A stretch of 9,319 nucleotides of DNA from Stenotrophomonas sp. (GCA_003484865.1 DMZT01000483.1:1-9319); one strand, 5' to 3'; positions 1 through 6,768 are shown, numbered from the stretch's first letter. Made by a program: numbers and translations. The notes: generated from the sequence alone by a model not told the origin.

Positions 1-330
1 CCGGGCCTGAGCTATGCCGACGTGCTGCGTGCGACGTTCCCGGCCGGCACCGTCAGCGGCGCGCCGAAGATCCGCGCGCTGGAAGTGATCCGCGAGCTGG
101 AGCCGATCAAGCGCAACGTCTACGCCGGCAGCATCGGCTACATCGGCTGGCATGGCGATGCCGATACCGCGATCGCGATCCGCACCGCGGTGATCAAGGA
201 CGGTCGCCTGCACGTGCAGGCCGGCGCCGGCATCGTCTACGACTCCGATCCCGGCAAGGAATGGGACGAGACGATGAACAAGGGCCGCGCGCTGTTCCGT
301 GCGGTCGCGCAGGCGGCCAAGGGCCTGTAA
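1..330 (+). CDS. trpE: Anthranilate synthase component I, C-terminal fragment
   Basis: This is the last 109 codons of a gene that begins outside the window; the frame is open from base 1 and ends in TAA at 328-330. TrpE uses chorismate and ammonia (supplied by TrpG) to make anthranilate, the first committed step of tryptophan synthesis. The fragment carries the C-terminal chorismate-binding signature: [14 protein letters not shown] near residues 13-26, then GSIGYIGW and the [15 protein letters not shown] stretch that contributes to the Mg-chorismate site. The related enzymes PabB and isochorismate synthase share this domain. The immediately following trpG, trpD and trpC decide in favour of TrpE. 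The N-terminal half, which holds the tryptophan feedback site, cannot be seen. Confidence 0.95.
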   Translation, partial: PGLSYADVLRATFPAGTVSGAPKIRALEVIRELEPIKRNVYAGSIGYIGWHGDADTAIAIRTAVIKDGRLHVQAGAGIVYDSDPGKEWDETMNKGRALFRAVAQAAKGL

Positions 331-355
331 CGCACTGCTGCCGAACGGCCTGACA

Positions 356-375
356 CGTGCACGGTTGCGTGCACG
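356..375. other. Perfect hairpin between trpE and trpG
   Basis: Two identical palindromic octamers, CGTGCACG at 356-363 and 368-375, flank the tetraloop GTTG and can form an 8-bp perfect stem. It lies in the 75-bp trpE-trpG gap, the largest spacer in this trp cluster. No T-run follows, so it is not a canonical intrinsic terminator. It could be a pause site, an mRNA processing or stability element, or chance in GC-rich DNA. The structure is seen directly; any role is inference. Confidence 0.5.
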
Positions 376-405
376 CCACTTCCCCATTCAAGACGGACCC
401 TGACC

Positions 406-984
<579 letters not shown>

Positions 985-1016
985 GCGCGCCGCACCTGCA
1001 CCACAAAGGACCCCGC

Positions 1017-2054
1017 ATGACCTTCTCCCCCCAGGAAGCCCTGCAGCGCACCATCGAGCACCGCGAGATCTTCTTCGACGAAATGGTCGACCTGATGCGG
1101 CAGATCATGCGCGGTGACGTGTCGCCGGTGATGACCGCCGCGATCCTGACCGGCCTGCGGGTCAAGAAGGAAACCATCGGCGAGATCGCCGGTGCCGCCA
1201 CCGTGATGCGCGAGCTCGCCCTCGCGGTACCGGTGGAGGACAAGACGCATCTGGTGGATATCGTCGGCACCGGTGGGGATGGTTCGCACACCTTCAACAT
1301 TTCCACCTGCGCGATGTTCGTGGTGTCTGCGGCCGGGGCCAAGGTGGCCAAGCATGGCAACCGCAGTGTCTCCTCCAAATCCGGCAGTGCCGATGCAGTC
1401 GAGGCGCTGGGCGCGATCATCGATCTGCAGCCGGAGGAGGTCGCGCGCGCGATCACCGAGACCGGCATCGGCTTCATGTTCGCGCCGATGCACCACCCGG
1501 CGATGAAGGTCGTCGCACCGGTGCGACGCGAGATGGGCGTGCGCACGATCTTCAACATCCTCGGCCCGCTGACCAATCCGGTCGGTGCGACCAACGTATT
1601 GATGGGCGTGTTCCATTCGGATCTGGTCGGCATCCAGGCGCGCGTGCTGCGCGAACTCGGGGCCGAGCGCGCGCTGGTGGTGTGGGGCCGCGACAACATG
1701 GATGAGATCTCGCTCGGCGCCGGGACACTGGTGGGCGAACTGCGCGACGGCAAGGTGCGCGAGTACGAGATCCATCCGGAAGATTTCGGTATCGCGATGT
1801 CGGCCAGCCGCAACCTCAAGGTCGGCGGTCCGGAAGAATCCATCGCGATGCTGCGTGGCGTGCTCGACAACCAGCCCGGCCCGGCGCTCGACATCGTGGC
1901 GCTCAATGCCGGCGCCGCGCTGTACGTGGCCGGTGTCGCCGACAGCATCGCCGATGGTCTGGCCCGTGCCCGTGCGGTGCTGGCCGATGGCAGTGCGCGC
2001 TCGCGGATGGAGCAGTACGTCGCCGCCACCCGCCGCATCCGCGGGGCCGTCTGA
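1017..2054 (+). CDS. trpD: Anthranilate phosphoribosyltransferase
   Basis: A 345-residue enzyme joining anthranilate to PRPP to give phosphoribosyl-anthranilate, the second step of the pathway. The PRPP-binding loop GTGGDG is at 84-89, followed by KHGNR at 112-116. Arg170, in the [13 protein letters not shown] segment, is at the usual anthranilate-contacting position. NILGPLTNP is at 179-187, and the metal-binding Asp-Glu pair is D228-E229. The start is supported by AAAGGA at 1005-1010, six bases before the ATG. It sits in a collinear trpG-trpD-trpC run and is probably co-transcribed. Nothing is unusual about the protein. Confidence 0.97.
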   Translation: MTFSPQEALQRTIEHREIFFDEMVDLMRQIMRGDVSPVMTAAILTGLRVKKETIGEIAGAATVMRELALAVPVEDKTHLVDIVGTGGDGSHTFNISTCAMFVVSAAGAKVAKHGNRSVSSKSGSADAVEALGAIIDLQPEEVARAITETGIGFMFAPMHHPAMKVVAPVRREMGVRTIFNILGPLTNPVGATNVLMGVFHSDLVGIQARVLRELGAERALVVWGRDNMDEISLGAGTLVGELRDGKVREYEIHPEDFGIAMSASRNLKVGGPEESIAMLRGVLDNQPGPALDIVALNAGAALYVAGVADSIADGLARARAVLADGSARSRMEQYVAATRRIRGAV

Positions 2055-2086
2055 GCCCGCGTTTTCCGAATTCAGCGGGGCTGGTC

Positions 2087-2092
2087 GATAAT
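2087..2092 (+). promoter_or_regulatory. Possible -10 element ahead of trpC
   Basis: GATAAT lies in the 63-bp trpD-trpC gap, 25 bases before the trpC start. No convincing -35 box is present 16-18 bases upstream; TTCCGA at 2064-2069 is the best and is poor. A very similar block occurs ahead of the 5'-nucleotidase gene, at 7816-7829. It may be an internal promoter within the trp cluster, but the evidence is weak. Confidence 0.25.
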
Positions 2093-2117
2093 GGCCGGCC
2101 TCCAGGACCCCAATGAC

Positions 2118-2912
2118 ATGAGCGACATCCTCGATACCATCCTGGCCCGCAAGGCCGAAGAAGTCGCCGCACGCCGGGCCCAGGTGCCGCTTGACGCACT
2201 GATCGCGCGCGTGGAGCAGGCTCCGCCCGTGCGTGGCTTCGCGGATGCGCTGCGCGCCTCGATCATCGCCGGCAACCCGGCCGTGATCGCCGAAATCAAG
2301 AAGGCCAGCCCCTCCAAGGGCGTTATCCGCCCGGACTTCCATCCGGCTGATATCGCGGTGAGCTACGAATTCGGCGGGGCCAGCTGCCTGTCGGTGCTGA
2401 CCGACGTGGATTTCTTCCAGGGCCGTGATGCCTACCTGCAACAGGCCCGCGACGCCTGCACGCTGCCGGTGCTGCGCAAGGACTTCGTGATCGATGCCTA
2501 CCAGGTGTATGAAGCGCGTGTGCTCGGCGCGGACTGCATCCTGCTGATCGTGGCCGCCCTGGACGACCGCCAGCTGGCCGAGCTGTCCGACCTGGCCATG
2601 CAGCTGGGCATGGACGTGCTGGTGGAAGTGCACGACATCGACGAGCTCGAGCGCGCCATCCAGGTGCCGGTGCCGCTGATCGGCATCAACAACCGCAACC
2701 TGCGTACCTTCGAGGTGTCGCTGCAGACCACGCTGGACATGCGCCAGGCCGTGCCGCGCGACCGCCTGCTGGTCACCGAAAGCGGCATCCTCGGCACGGC
2801 CGATGTCACCGTGATGCGCCAGGCCGGGGTCAACGCGTTCCTGGTCGGTGAGGCCTTCATGCGCGTGGAAGAGCCCGGCGAGGGCCTGCGTCAGCTATTC
2901 TTCAGCGCATGA
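2118..2912 (+). CDS. trpC: Indole-3-glycerol-phosphate synthase, monofunctional
   Basis: A 264-residue TIM-barrel enzyme that closes the ring of carboxyphenylamino-deoxyribulose phosphate to indole-3-glycerol phosphate. Motifs include [10 protein letters not shown] at 59-68 (Glu59, Lys61), LRKDF at 119-123 (Lys121 in the position of the general acid), VEVHD with Glu170, INNRNL at 190-195, and TESGI at 220-224 (Glu221, Ser222). There is no PRA-isomerase domain, so TrpF must be encoded elsewhere. I chose the ATG at 2118 over the in-frame ATG at 2091. [12 protein letters not shown] is the usual family N-terminus, and AGGA at 2104-2107 is suitably placed. The stop overlaps the next gene as ATGA. 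Confidence 0.96.
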   Translation: MSDILDTILARKAEEVAARRAQVPLDALIARVEQAPPVRGFADALRASIIAGNPAVIAEIKKASPSKGVIRPDFHPADIAVSYEFGGASCLSVLTDVDFFQGRDAYLQQARDACTLPVLRKDFVIDAYQVYEARVLGADCILLIVAALDDRQLAELSDLAMQLGMDVLVEVHDIDELERAIQVPVPLIGINNRNLRTFEVSLQTTLDMRQAVPRDRLLVTESGILGTADVTVMRQAGVNAFLVGEAFMRVEEPGEGLRQLFFSA

Positions 2913-3625
2913 CAGCGATCTACCCAACGCCGCGCGACGACGCCCCGCTGGTGGTCTTCGATTTCGATCACACCCTGTATGACGGCGATTCCGGCAGCCA
3001 TCTGTTCGCCTGGCTGATCAAGCGCAACCCGCTGCGGCTGCTGGCGGCCCTGGTTGCCACGCCGCTGCTCGGCCCGTTGGTGGCATTCCTGCCCACCCGC
3101 CGCCGCGGCATCTCCGGCTATGTGTGGATCGCCACGTTTGGCCTGCACCGGGCGCGCGAGTTCAACAAGGTGATCGATCGCTACGTCCTCAAGCACGAAG
3201 CCGATATCCGCCGCCGCCTGCTGCCCGTGGCGCTGGAGGTGTTCGCGCGTCACCGCGCCGCTGGCGACCGCGTCGTGGTCGCTACCGGTGCACCGCCGGA
3301 ACTGGCCCGCGCGATCCTGGCCTTCGTGGCGCACCAGGGCGTGCCGGTGATCGGCAGTGAGGTCGGGCCGTTCCTGGGCGCGGTCATCGCCACCCGCCAC
3401 TGCCACAACGAAGAAAAGATGCGGATGCTGCGCGAGCGCGGCTACGGCGAGATCGACGTCGCCTACTCCGACAGCAGCGCCGACCTGCCGCTGCTGCTGG
3501 CCGCGGCGGCGCCGGTGGTGGTCAATCCGAAGGCGTCCCGGGTGGACTATTTCCGCCAGGTGCTGCCGCCGGGCACCCCCGTGCTCAACTGGGGCTGCGT
3601 GGATCGGGCCGGCGATCCGGTCTGA
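2909..3625 (+). CDS. HAD-IB phosphatase, PgpC (YfhB)-like
   Basis: A 238-residue haloacid-dehalogenase-superfamily phosphatase. Motif I is DFDHT at 18-22 (nucleophile Asp18, acid/base Asp20). Motif II is VVATG with Thr126, motif III is Lys170, and motif IV is YSDSSAD with Asp188 and Asp192. Residues 40-62 form a hydrophobic helix ([20 protein letters not shown]) followed by TRRR, then an aromatic stretch around YVWIATFG. This layout resembles E. coli PgpC (YfhB), the membrane-associated phosphatidylglycerophosphate phosphatase, as I remember it. That makes a membrane lipid phosphatase a reasonable guess, but a SerB-like or other small-molecule phosphatase is not excluded. The start overlaps the trpC stop (ATGA), suggesting translational coupling and co-transcription with trp genes despite no obvious pathway link. 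Confidence 0.85.
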   Translation: MTAIYPTPRDDAPLVVFDFDHTLYDGDSGSHLFAWLIKRNPLRLLAALVATPLLGPLVAFLPTRRRGISGYVWIATFGLHRAREFNKVIDRYVLKHEADIRRRLLPVALEVFARHRAAGDRVVVATGAPPELARAILAFVAHQGVPVIGSEVGPFLGAVIATRHCHNEEKMRMLRERGYGEIDVAYSDSSADLPLLLAAAAPVVVNPKASRVDYFRQVLPPGTPVLNWGCVDRAGDPV

Positions 3626-3664
3626 TTCACCGCTGAAAATCCCTGAAACGGTGTCGCGTCCGGC

Positions 3665-4426
3665 TCAGCCTGCGCGCCACTGCACGATGGCATGGCCGAT
3701 CTGGAACAGGCTGATGCCCAGCACCAGCACGCCGACGGCCACCAGCACCCAGCGTTCCTTGACCTTTTTGACCAGAATCGCGGCCACCGGCGCGGCCATC
3801 ATGCCGCCGATCAACAGGCCGGCCACGATGTTCAGGTACTGAACGCCCATGGTCAGCAGGAAGGTGATCGACACCGCCAGGGTCACCACGAACTCGGCGG
3901 CATTGACCGTGCCGATGGTGGTGCGGGCCTTGCCACCGCGTGCGAGCAGGGTGGACGTCGCCACCGGGCCCCAGCCACCACCGCCACTGGCATCCAGCAG
4001 GCCGGCCACGAAGCCCAGCAGCGGGACGCGCTTCACTTCCTGGGCCGGCAGCATCCGGCCGGCCGCGCGCAGCAGGATGAAGATCGCCAGCACCAGCAGA
4101 TACATATAGATGAAGGGGCGGATCACGTCGCCGGGCAGCTGGGTCAGCACGTAGGCGCCGACCACCCCACCGACGGCGCCAGGCAGGGCCAGGCGCAGGA
4201 ACAGCCGACGGTCCACATTACCCGCGACCAGGTGCGAGACCCCGGACGCCCCGGTGGTGAACACCTCCGCGGTATGGATGCTGGCGCTGACCGCGGCGGG
4301 CGGCAGGCCCATGCTGAGCAGGACCGAGGAAGACACCAGCCCGAACGCCATGCCCAGCGCGCCGTCGACCAGCTGTGCGCCGAGGCCGATCAGGATGAAC
4401 CAATAGAATTCACTGCCAAGTTCCAT
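3665..4426 (-). CDS. TauE/SafE (TSUP) family membrane exporter
   Basis: A 253-residue, very hydrophobic integral membrane protein of the TauE/SafE family, whose members move sulfite, sulfonates or other organic anions. There are about seven or eight membrane segments, roughly at 8-40, 44-62, 76-96, 101-120, 134-146, 172-193, 196-219 and 226-247. The family's internal repeat is visible as GAQLVDGALGMAFG near 16-29 and GLLDASGGGGWGP near 142-154. The start is the first Met of the frame with only a weak TAGG ribosome-binding site. The gene converges on the HAD gene with a 39-bp gap. The substrate cannot be assigned, since no sulfur-metabolism gene lies nearby. Confidence 0.88.
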   Translation of the reverse strand: MELGSEFYWFILIGLGAQLVDGALGMAFGLVSSSVLLSMGLPPAAVSASIHTAEVFTTGASGVSHLVAGNVDRRLFLRLALPGAVGGVVGAYVLTQLPGDVIRPFIYMYLLVLAIFILLRAAGRMLPAQEVKRVPLLGFVAGLLDASGGGGWGPVATSTLLARGGKARTTIGTVNAAEFVVTLAVSITFLLTMGVQYLNIVAGLLIGGMMAAPVAAILVKKVKERWVLVAVGVLVLGISLFQIGHAIVQWRAG

Positions 4427-4453
4427 GCGAACAGCCTAGCGGCAAATGGGCAG

Positions 4454-4476
4454 GTAGTGCCGACCGCTGGCCGGCG
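4454..4476 (+). repeat. SMAG-like REP element (GTAG head), + orientation
   Basis: GTAG at 4454-4457 is followed by TGCCGACC (4458-4465), the loop GCT, and GGCCGGCG (4469-4476), an 8-bp imperfect stem with one A-C mismatch and one wobble. GTAG plus a short GC-rich stem is the known layout of Stenotrophomonas REPs (SMAG), which are mobilised or maintained by RAYT transposases. It lies upstream of the TauE/SafE gene. Confidence 0.72.
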
Positions 4477-4528
4477 ACCCGGGGTAGTCAGGGCCCGGGG
4501 GAGGCCGGGTGGCGTGTCCAATCGCGTG

Positions 4529-4600
4529 CCGGATAGCCGAATGGATAGCTGGCCGGATAGCTGACCGGATAGCTGGCCGGATAGCCAGCCGGATAGCCGA
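4529..4600. repeat. Six tandem 12-bp repeats
   Basis: Six head-to-tail units of consensus CCGGATAGCTGG begin at 4529, 4541, 4553, 4565, 4577 and 4589. GGATAGC is invariant and recurs exactly every 12 bases (4531, 4543, 4555, 4567, 4579, 4591). The remaining positions vary (CTGG, CTGA, CCAG, CCGA). The last copy runs into the REP at 4595-4617 and shares bases with it, so the array may have grown by slippage from the REP edge. It lies between the 3' end of clp and the 5' end of the TauE/SafE gene. Confidence 0.9.
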
Positions 4601-4617
4601 CCAACGGTCGGCTCTAC
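4595..4617 (-). repeat. SMAG-like REP element (GTAG head), minus orientation
   Basis: Read on the minus strand, GTAG (4617-4614) is followed by AGCCGACC, the loop GTT, and GGTCGGCT: a perfect 8-bp stem. It begins 10 bp past the clp stop codon, so in the clp transcript it would form a 3' hairpin. It faces the + strand REP at 4454, giving an inverted REP pair, an arrangement common for this family. Confidence 0.82.
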
Positions 4618-4626
4618 CGCGCGGGG

Positions 4627-5292
4627 TCAGCGGGTGCCGTACAGGACCACGGTCTTGCCGCGGGCATGCAGTTGCCCGTCGGTCTGCAGCTTCTTCAGCA
4701 CGCGGCCGGCCATTTCACGCGAGCAGCCGACCAGACGGGCCAGTTCCTGGCGCGAGACGCGCAGCTGGGTGCCCTGCGGGTGGCTCATCGCCTCCGGCTC
4801 GCGGGACAGATCGTGCAGGGTCCGCACGATGCGGTCGGTCACATCCAGGAACGCCAGGCGGCTGGCCTTCCTGCTGGTATCGAGCAGGCGCTTGGAGAGC
4901 TGCTGGCCGATCGAGTAGAGCAGGCGCGGCGCATCGGCCGAGAGCGGGCCCAGGAACAGCTGATGGAGGCGCTCGTAGCTGATCTCGGCCAGTTCGCACG
5001 GGGTGCGGGTGCGCAGGATCACCTCGCGCCGGTCCGATTCGACGAACAGCCCCATCTCACCGACGAACTCTCCCGAGCCGAAGTAGCCCAGCACCAGCTC
5101 ACGATCGTCATCTTCCTCAGCCATTATTGAGACTGATCCACTGATCACGTAGTAGAGCGTGCCGGCCGGATCGCCAGGTCGGAACACGTCGGTACGGGCG
5201 GGGTAACGGCGGCGGTGGCTGTGGGCCAGGAAGCGATCGATTGTTGCGATATCCAGGGCCAATGGACTTGTGGCAAGGCGCACAGTTGACAC
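4627..5292 (-). CDS. clp: CRP/FNR-family regulator Clp (c-di-GMP-responsive)
   Basis: A 221-residue CRP-like transcription factor. The cyclic-nucleotide-fold domain covers about 20-110 (FRPGDPAGTLYYVISGSVSI and GSGEFVGEMGLF). The dimer helix with LSKRLLDTSRKASRLAFLDV is near 132-151, and the helix-turn-helix VSRQELARLVGCSREMAGRVLKKL is at 179-202. It matches Xanthomonas Clp as I remember it almost throughout. In Xanthomonas, Clp activates extracellular enzyme and virulence genes and is released from DNA by c-di-GMP rather than activated by cAMP. Glu90 here corresponds to Glu99, which has been implicated in c-di-GMP binding. The start is a GTG, the only usable in-frame start after the TGA at 5324-5322, with GGAG nine bases upstream. 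This makes the N-terminus about nine residues shorter than in Xanthomonas. It is divergent from speD. Confidence 0.93.
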   Translation of the reverse strand: MSTVRLATSPLALDIATIDRFLAHSHRRRYPARTDVFRPGDPAGTLYYVISGSVSIMAEEDDDRELVLGYFGSGEFVGEMGLFVESDRREVILRTRTPCELAEISYERLHQLFLGPLSADAPRLLYSIGQQLSKRLLDTSRKASRLAFLDVTDRIVRTLHDLSREPEAMSHPQGTQLRVSRQELARLVGCSREMAGRVLKKLQTDGQLHARGKTVVLYGTR

Positions 5293-5342
5293 GTTGAGGC
5301 GCTCCGATTGCTCATGAAGAATTCACGGCTATGTGCCGGGAG

Positions 5343-5364
5343 CTTAACGATCCGAATTGTTAAG
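5343..5364. promoter_or_regulatory. 22-bp dyad in the clp-speD divergent region
   Basis: CTTAAC (5343-5348) and GTTAAG (5359-5364) are separated by 10 bp. Comparing the two 11-base halves as reverse complements gives 9 matches of 11. The length suits a dimeric helix-turn-helix regulator. It lies about 50-70 bp ahead of the clp GTG and about 100-120 bp ahead of the speD GTG. It lacks the TGTGA core of a CRP site, so Clp autoregulation is only a possibility. An operator is inferred, not shown. Confidence 0.4.
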
Positions 5365-5422
5365 GGCAAACCGAGCACAGGTACTCGTTTCAATGCAAGT
5401 TTCGCCCCCGATCACTTTGCCC

Positions 5423-5428
5423 CATAAT
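5423..5428 (+). promoter_or_regulatory. Possible -10 element for speD
   Basis: CATAAT lies 34 bases before the speD start, in a locally AT-rich stretch that contrasts with the GC-rich surroundings. A recognisable -35 is missing (TTTCGC 17 bases upstream is poor). AGGA at 5450-5453, nine bases before the GTG, serves as the ribosome-binding site. Confidence 0.4.
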
Positions 5429-5462
5429 TACTTCTTTCCCACCACACACAGGATCGACCGCC

Positions 5463-6257
5463 GTGGTCAAGCCGTTGCCTCGCCTGAGGTTGCAGGGTTT
5501 CAACAACCTCACCAAGGCGTTGAGCTTCAACATCTATGACGTCTGTTACGCCCGCACCGAAGAGGAGCGTCAGCGTTACATCGAATATATTGATGAAGAG
5601 TACAACGCCGATAGGCTGACTCAGATCCTGACCGACGTTGCCGAGATCATCGGCGCGAACATCCTGAACGTGGCCCGCCAGGACTACGACCCCCAGGGTG
5701 CCTCGGTGACGATCCTGATCTCGGAAGAGCCGGTGATCGACAAGAAGCAGGCCGGCAAGGAGCTGATCTCCGACGCTGTGGTTGCGCACATGGACAAGAG
5801 CCACATCACCGTCCATACCTACCCGGAAACCCATCCGCAGGAGGGCATCGCCACGTTCCGCGCGGACATCGATGTGGCCACCTGTGGCGTGATTTCCCCG
5901 TTGAAAGCGCTGAACTACCTGATCGAGAGTCTGGAATCGGACATCGTGATCATGGATTACCGCGTGCGTGGCTTCACTCGTGACGTGAAGGGCAAGAAGC
6001 ACTACATCGATCACAAGATCAACTCGATCCAGAACTTCCTGGCCAAGAACATCAAGTCGCGTTACGAGATGTTCGACGTCAATGTCTATCAGGAAAATAT
6101 CTTCCACACGAAGATGCACCTGAAGGATTTCGATCTGGACCAGTACCTGTTCGAAGAGAAGGCCAAGAACCTCTCGTTCAAGGAACGCATGAAGATCGAG
6201 GCGCTGCTGCGTCGTGAGATCGAAGAGCTGTTCCATGGGCGCAATCTGGCCGAGTAA
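5463..6257 (+). CDS. speD: S-adenosylmethionine decarboxylase proenzyme
   Basis: A 264-residue pyruvoyl-dependent decarboxylase of the E. coli type, making decarboxylated AdoMet, the aminopropyl donor for spermidine synthesis. The self-cleavage site is Lys112-Ser113 in [16 protein letters not shown]; Ser113 becomes the pyruvoyl group, and His118 lies in the conserved segment just after it. The C-terminus is rich in charged residues ([41 protein letters not shown]). The start is a GTG ([15 protein letters not shown]), and the protein length agrees with the Xanthomonas enzyme. The gene is less GC-rich than its neighbours, as expected for a strongly conserved protein. No spermidine synthase gene (speE) is in the window. 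Confidence 0.97.
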   Translation: MVKPLPRLRLQGFNNLTKALSFNIYDVCYARTEEERQRYIEYIDEEYNADRLTQILTDVAEIIGANILNVARQDYDPQGASVTILISEEPVIDKKQAGKELISDAVVAHMDKSHITVHTYPETHPQEGIATFRADIDVATCGVISPLKALNYLIESLESDIVIMDYRVRGFTRDVKGKKHYIDHKINSIQNFLAKNIKSRYEMFDVNVYQENIFHTKMHLKDFDLDQYLFEEKAKNLSFKERMKIEALLRREIEELFHGRNLAE

Positions 6258-6266
6258 GGCACTTCG

Positions 6267-6299
6267 CGATGTTGTCCGGGCCTGGCCCGGGCAACATCG
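6267..6299 (+). terminator. Strong hairpin after speD, possible terminator
   Basis: CGATGTTG (6267-6274) pairs with CAACATCG (6292-6299). The stem continues through one T-G wobble into CCGGG/CCCGG, giving about 14 pairs and a small loop. It begins nine bases after the speD stop. No T-run follows (TTCAGG), so intrinsic termination would be weak. It may mark the mRNA 3' end or protect it. It also directly precedes the riboswitch leader of the next gene. Confidence 0.55.
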
Positions 6300-6303
6300 T
6301 TCA

Positions 6304-6374
6304 GGCGGGACGGCCCGCCCTGTGGAACCGGTGTTTGCGCAAAACCCGGTTCCACGGCAGCTACCGACGACGGT
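6304..6374 (+). ncRNA. Guanidine-II (mini-ykkC) riboswitch aptamer
   Basis: Two hairpins carry the ACGR tetraloops that define this class. P1 is GGCGGG (6304-6309), loop ACGG (6310-6313), CCCGCC (6314-6319). P2 is ACCG (6363-6366), loop ACGA (6367-6370), CGGT (6371-6374). In the known structure the two loops dock through their C-G bases and bind guanidinium. The linker is long and can fold into its own stem (6322-6331 with 6346-6355). The downstream gene is an SMR guanidinium exporter, the most usual partner of this RNA. The 3' arm of P2 is also the base of the following terminator's 5' arm. This suggests ligand-dependent antitermination, giving more exporter when guanidine is present. Confidence 0.82.
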
Positions 6375-6409
6375 CCGGTGTGAAAACACCGGGCCGTTTT
6401 GCTTTTGTT
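6371..6409 (+). terminator. Riboswitch-controlled intrinsic terminator ahead of gdx
   Basis: The 5' arm 6371-6381 (CGGTCCGGTGT) pairs with 6386-6396 (ACACCGGGCCG) over 11 bp with one T-G wobble, closed by a GAAA tetraloop (6382-6385). It is followed by TTTTGCTTTTGTT. It lies inside the gdx leader, before the ribosome-binding site. It therefore makes sense as an attenuator rather than as an end-of-operon terminator. Bases 6371-6374 are shared with riboswitch hairpin P2. If P2 forms, the four base pairs next to the T-run are lost. Confidence 0.85.
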
Positions 6410-6426
6410 AACCCAAGGAATCCCCC

Positions 6427-6744
6427 ATGCCCTGGATCTATCTTCTCGTCGCCGGTCTGTTCGAAATCGGCTTCGCCATCGGAATGAAGTACTCCGAAGG
6501 CTTCAGTAAGCCCCTTCCGACGCTGGCCACCGTCGCGGCCGCCCTGGTCAGCCTGTACCTGATGAGCCAGGCGATGAAATCCATTCCGGTCGGCACGGCG
6601 TACGCGATCTGGACCGGGATCGGCGCATTGGGCGTGGCGATGCTGGGCATCTTCCTGTTCGGCGACAGCGCCTCGCCGTCGCGGCTGGCCTGCATCGCGT
6701 TGATCGTGGCCGGGGTGATCGGCCTGAAGCTGGTCTCTGGGTAA
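6427..6744 (+). CDS. gdx: SMR-family guanidinium exporter (Gdx/SugE)
   Basis: A 105-residue small multidrug resistance protein with four membrane helices, about 3-20, 31-50, 56-78 and 85-103. SMR proteins work as antiparallel dimers exchanging cation for protons. Glu13 is the central proton/substrate carboxylate. Ser42, Tyr59 and Trp62 sit at the positions lining the Gdx pocket, and MKSIPVGTAYAIWTGIGA is the Gdx/SugE version rather than the EmrE/Qac version. Position 16, a tryptophan in the Gdx proteins I know, is phenylalanine here. AAGGAA at 6415-6420, six bases before the ATG, is the ribosome-binding site. The guanidine-II riboswitch and terminator upstream support guanidinium as the substrate. 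Confidence 0.93.
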   Translation: MPWIYLLVAGLFEIGFAIGMKYSEGFSKPLPTLATVAAALVSLYLMSQAMKSIPVGTAYAIWTGIGALGVAMLGIFLFGDSASPSRLACIALIVAGVIGLKLVSG

Positions 6745-6768
6745 CGCCCTCGCATTCGCGCTGGCGCT

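Noticed and set aside
2091..2117. Earlier ATG start for trpC
   Set aside because: It would add nine residues not typical of the family, lacks a good ribosome-binding site and overlaps the possible -10 element.
3628..3653. CACCG and CGGTG pairing between the convergent HAD and TauE/SafE genes as a terminator
   Set aside because: The stem is only 5 bp with a 16-base loop and no T-run, which is easily found by chance.
3692..4564. A 290-codon + strand frame opposite the TauE/SafE gene
   Set aside because: The product is His/Gln/Asp-rich and runs through the REP and tandem repeats. The minus-strand frame has clear membrane segments and family motifs.
4509..4982. Small frame whose peptide repeats RIAx, encoded by the 12-bp array
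   Set aside because: The period of 12 is a multiple of three, so any such array gives a repeating peptide. There is no ribosome-binding site, and it runs antisense through clp.
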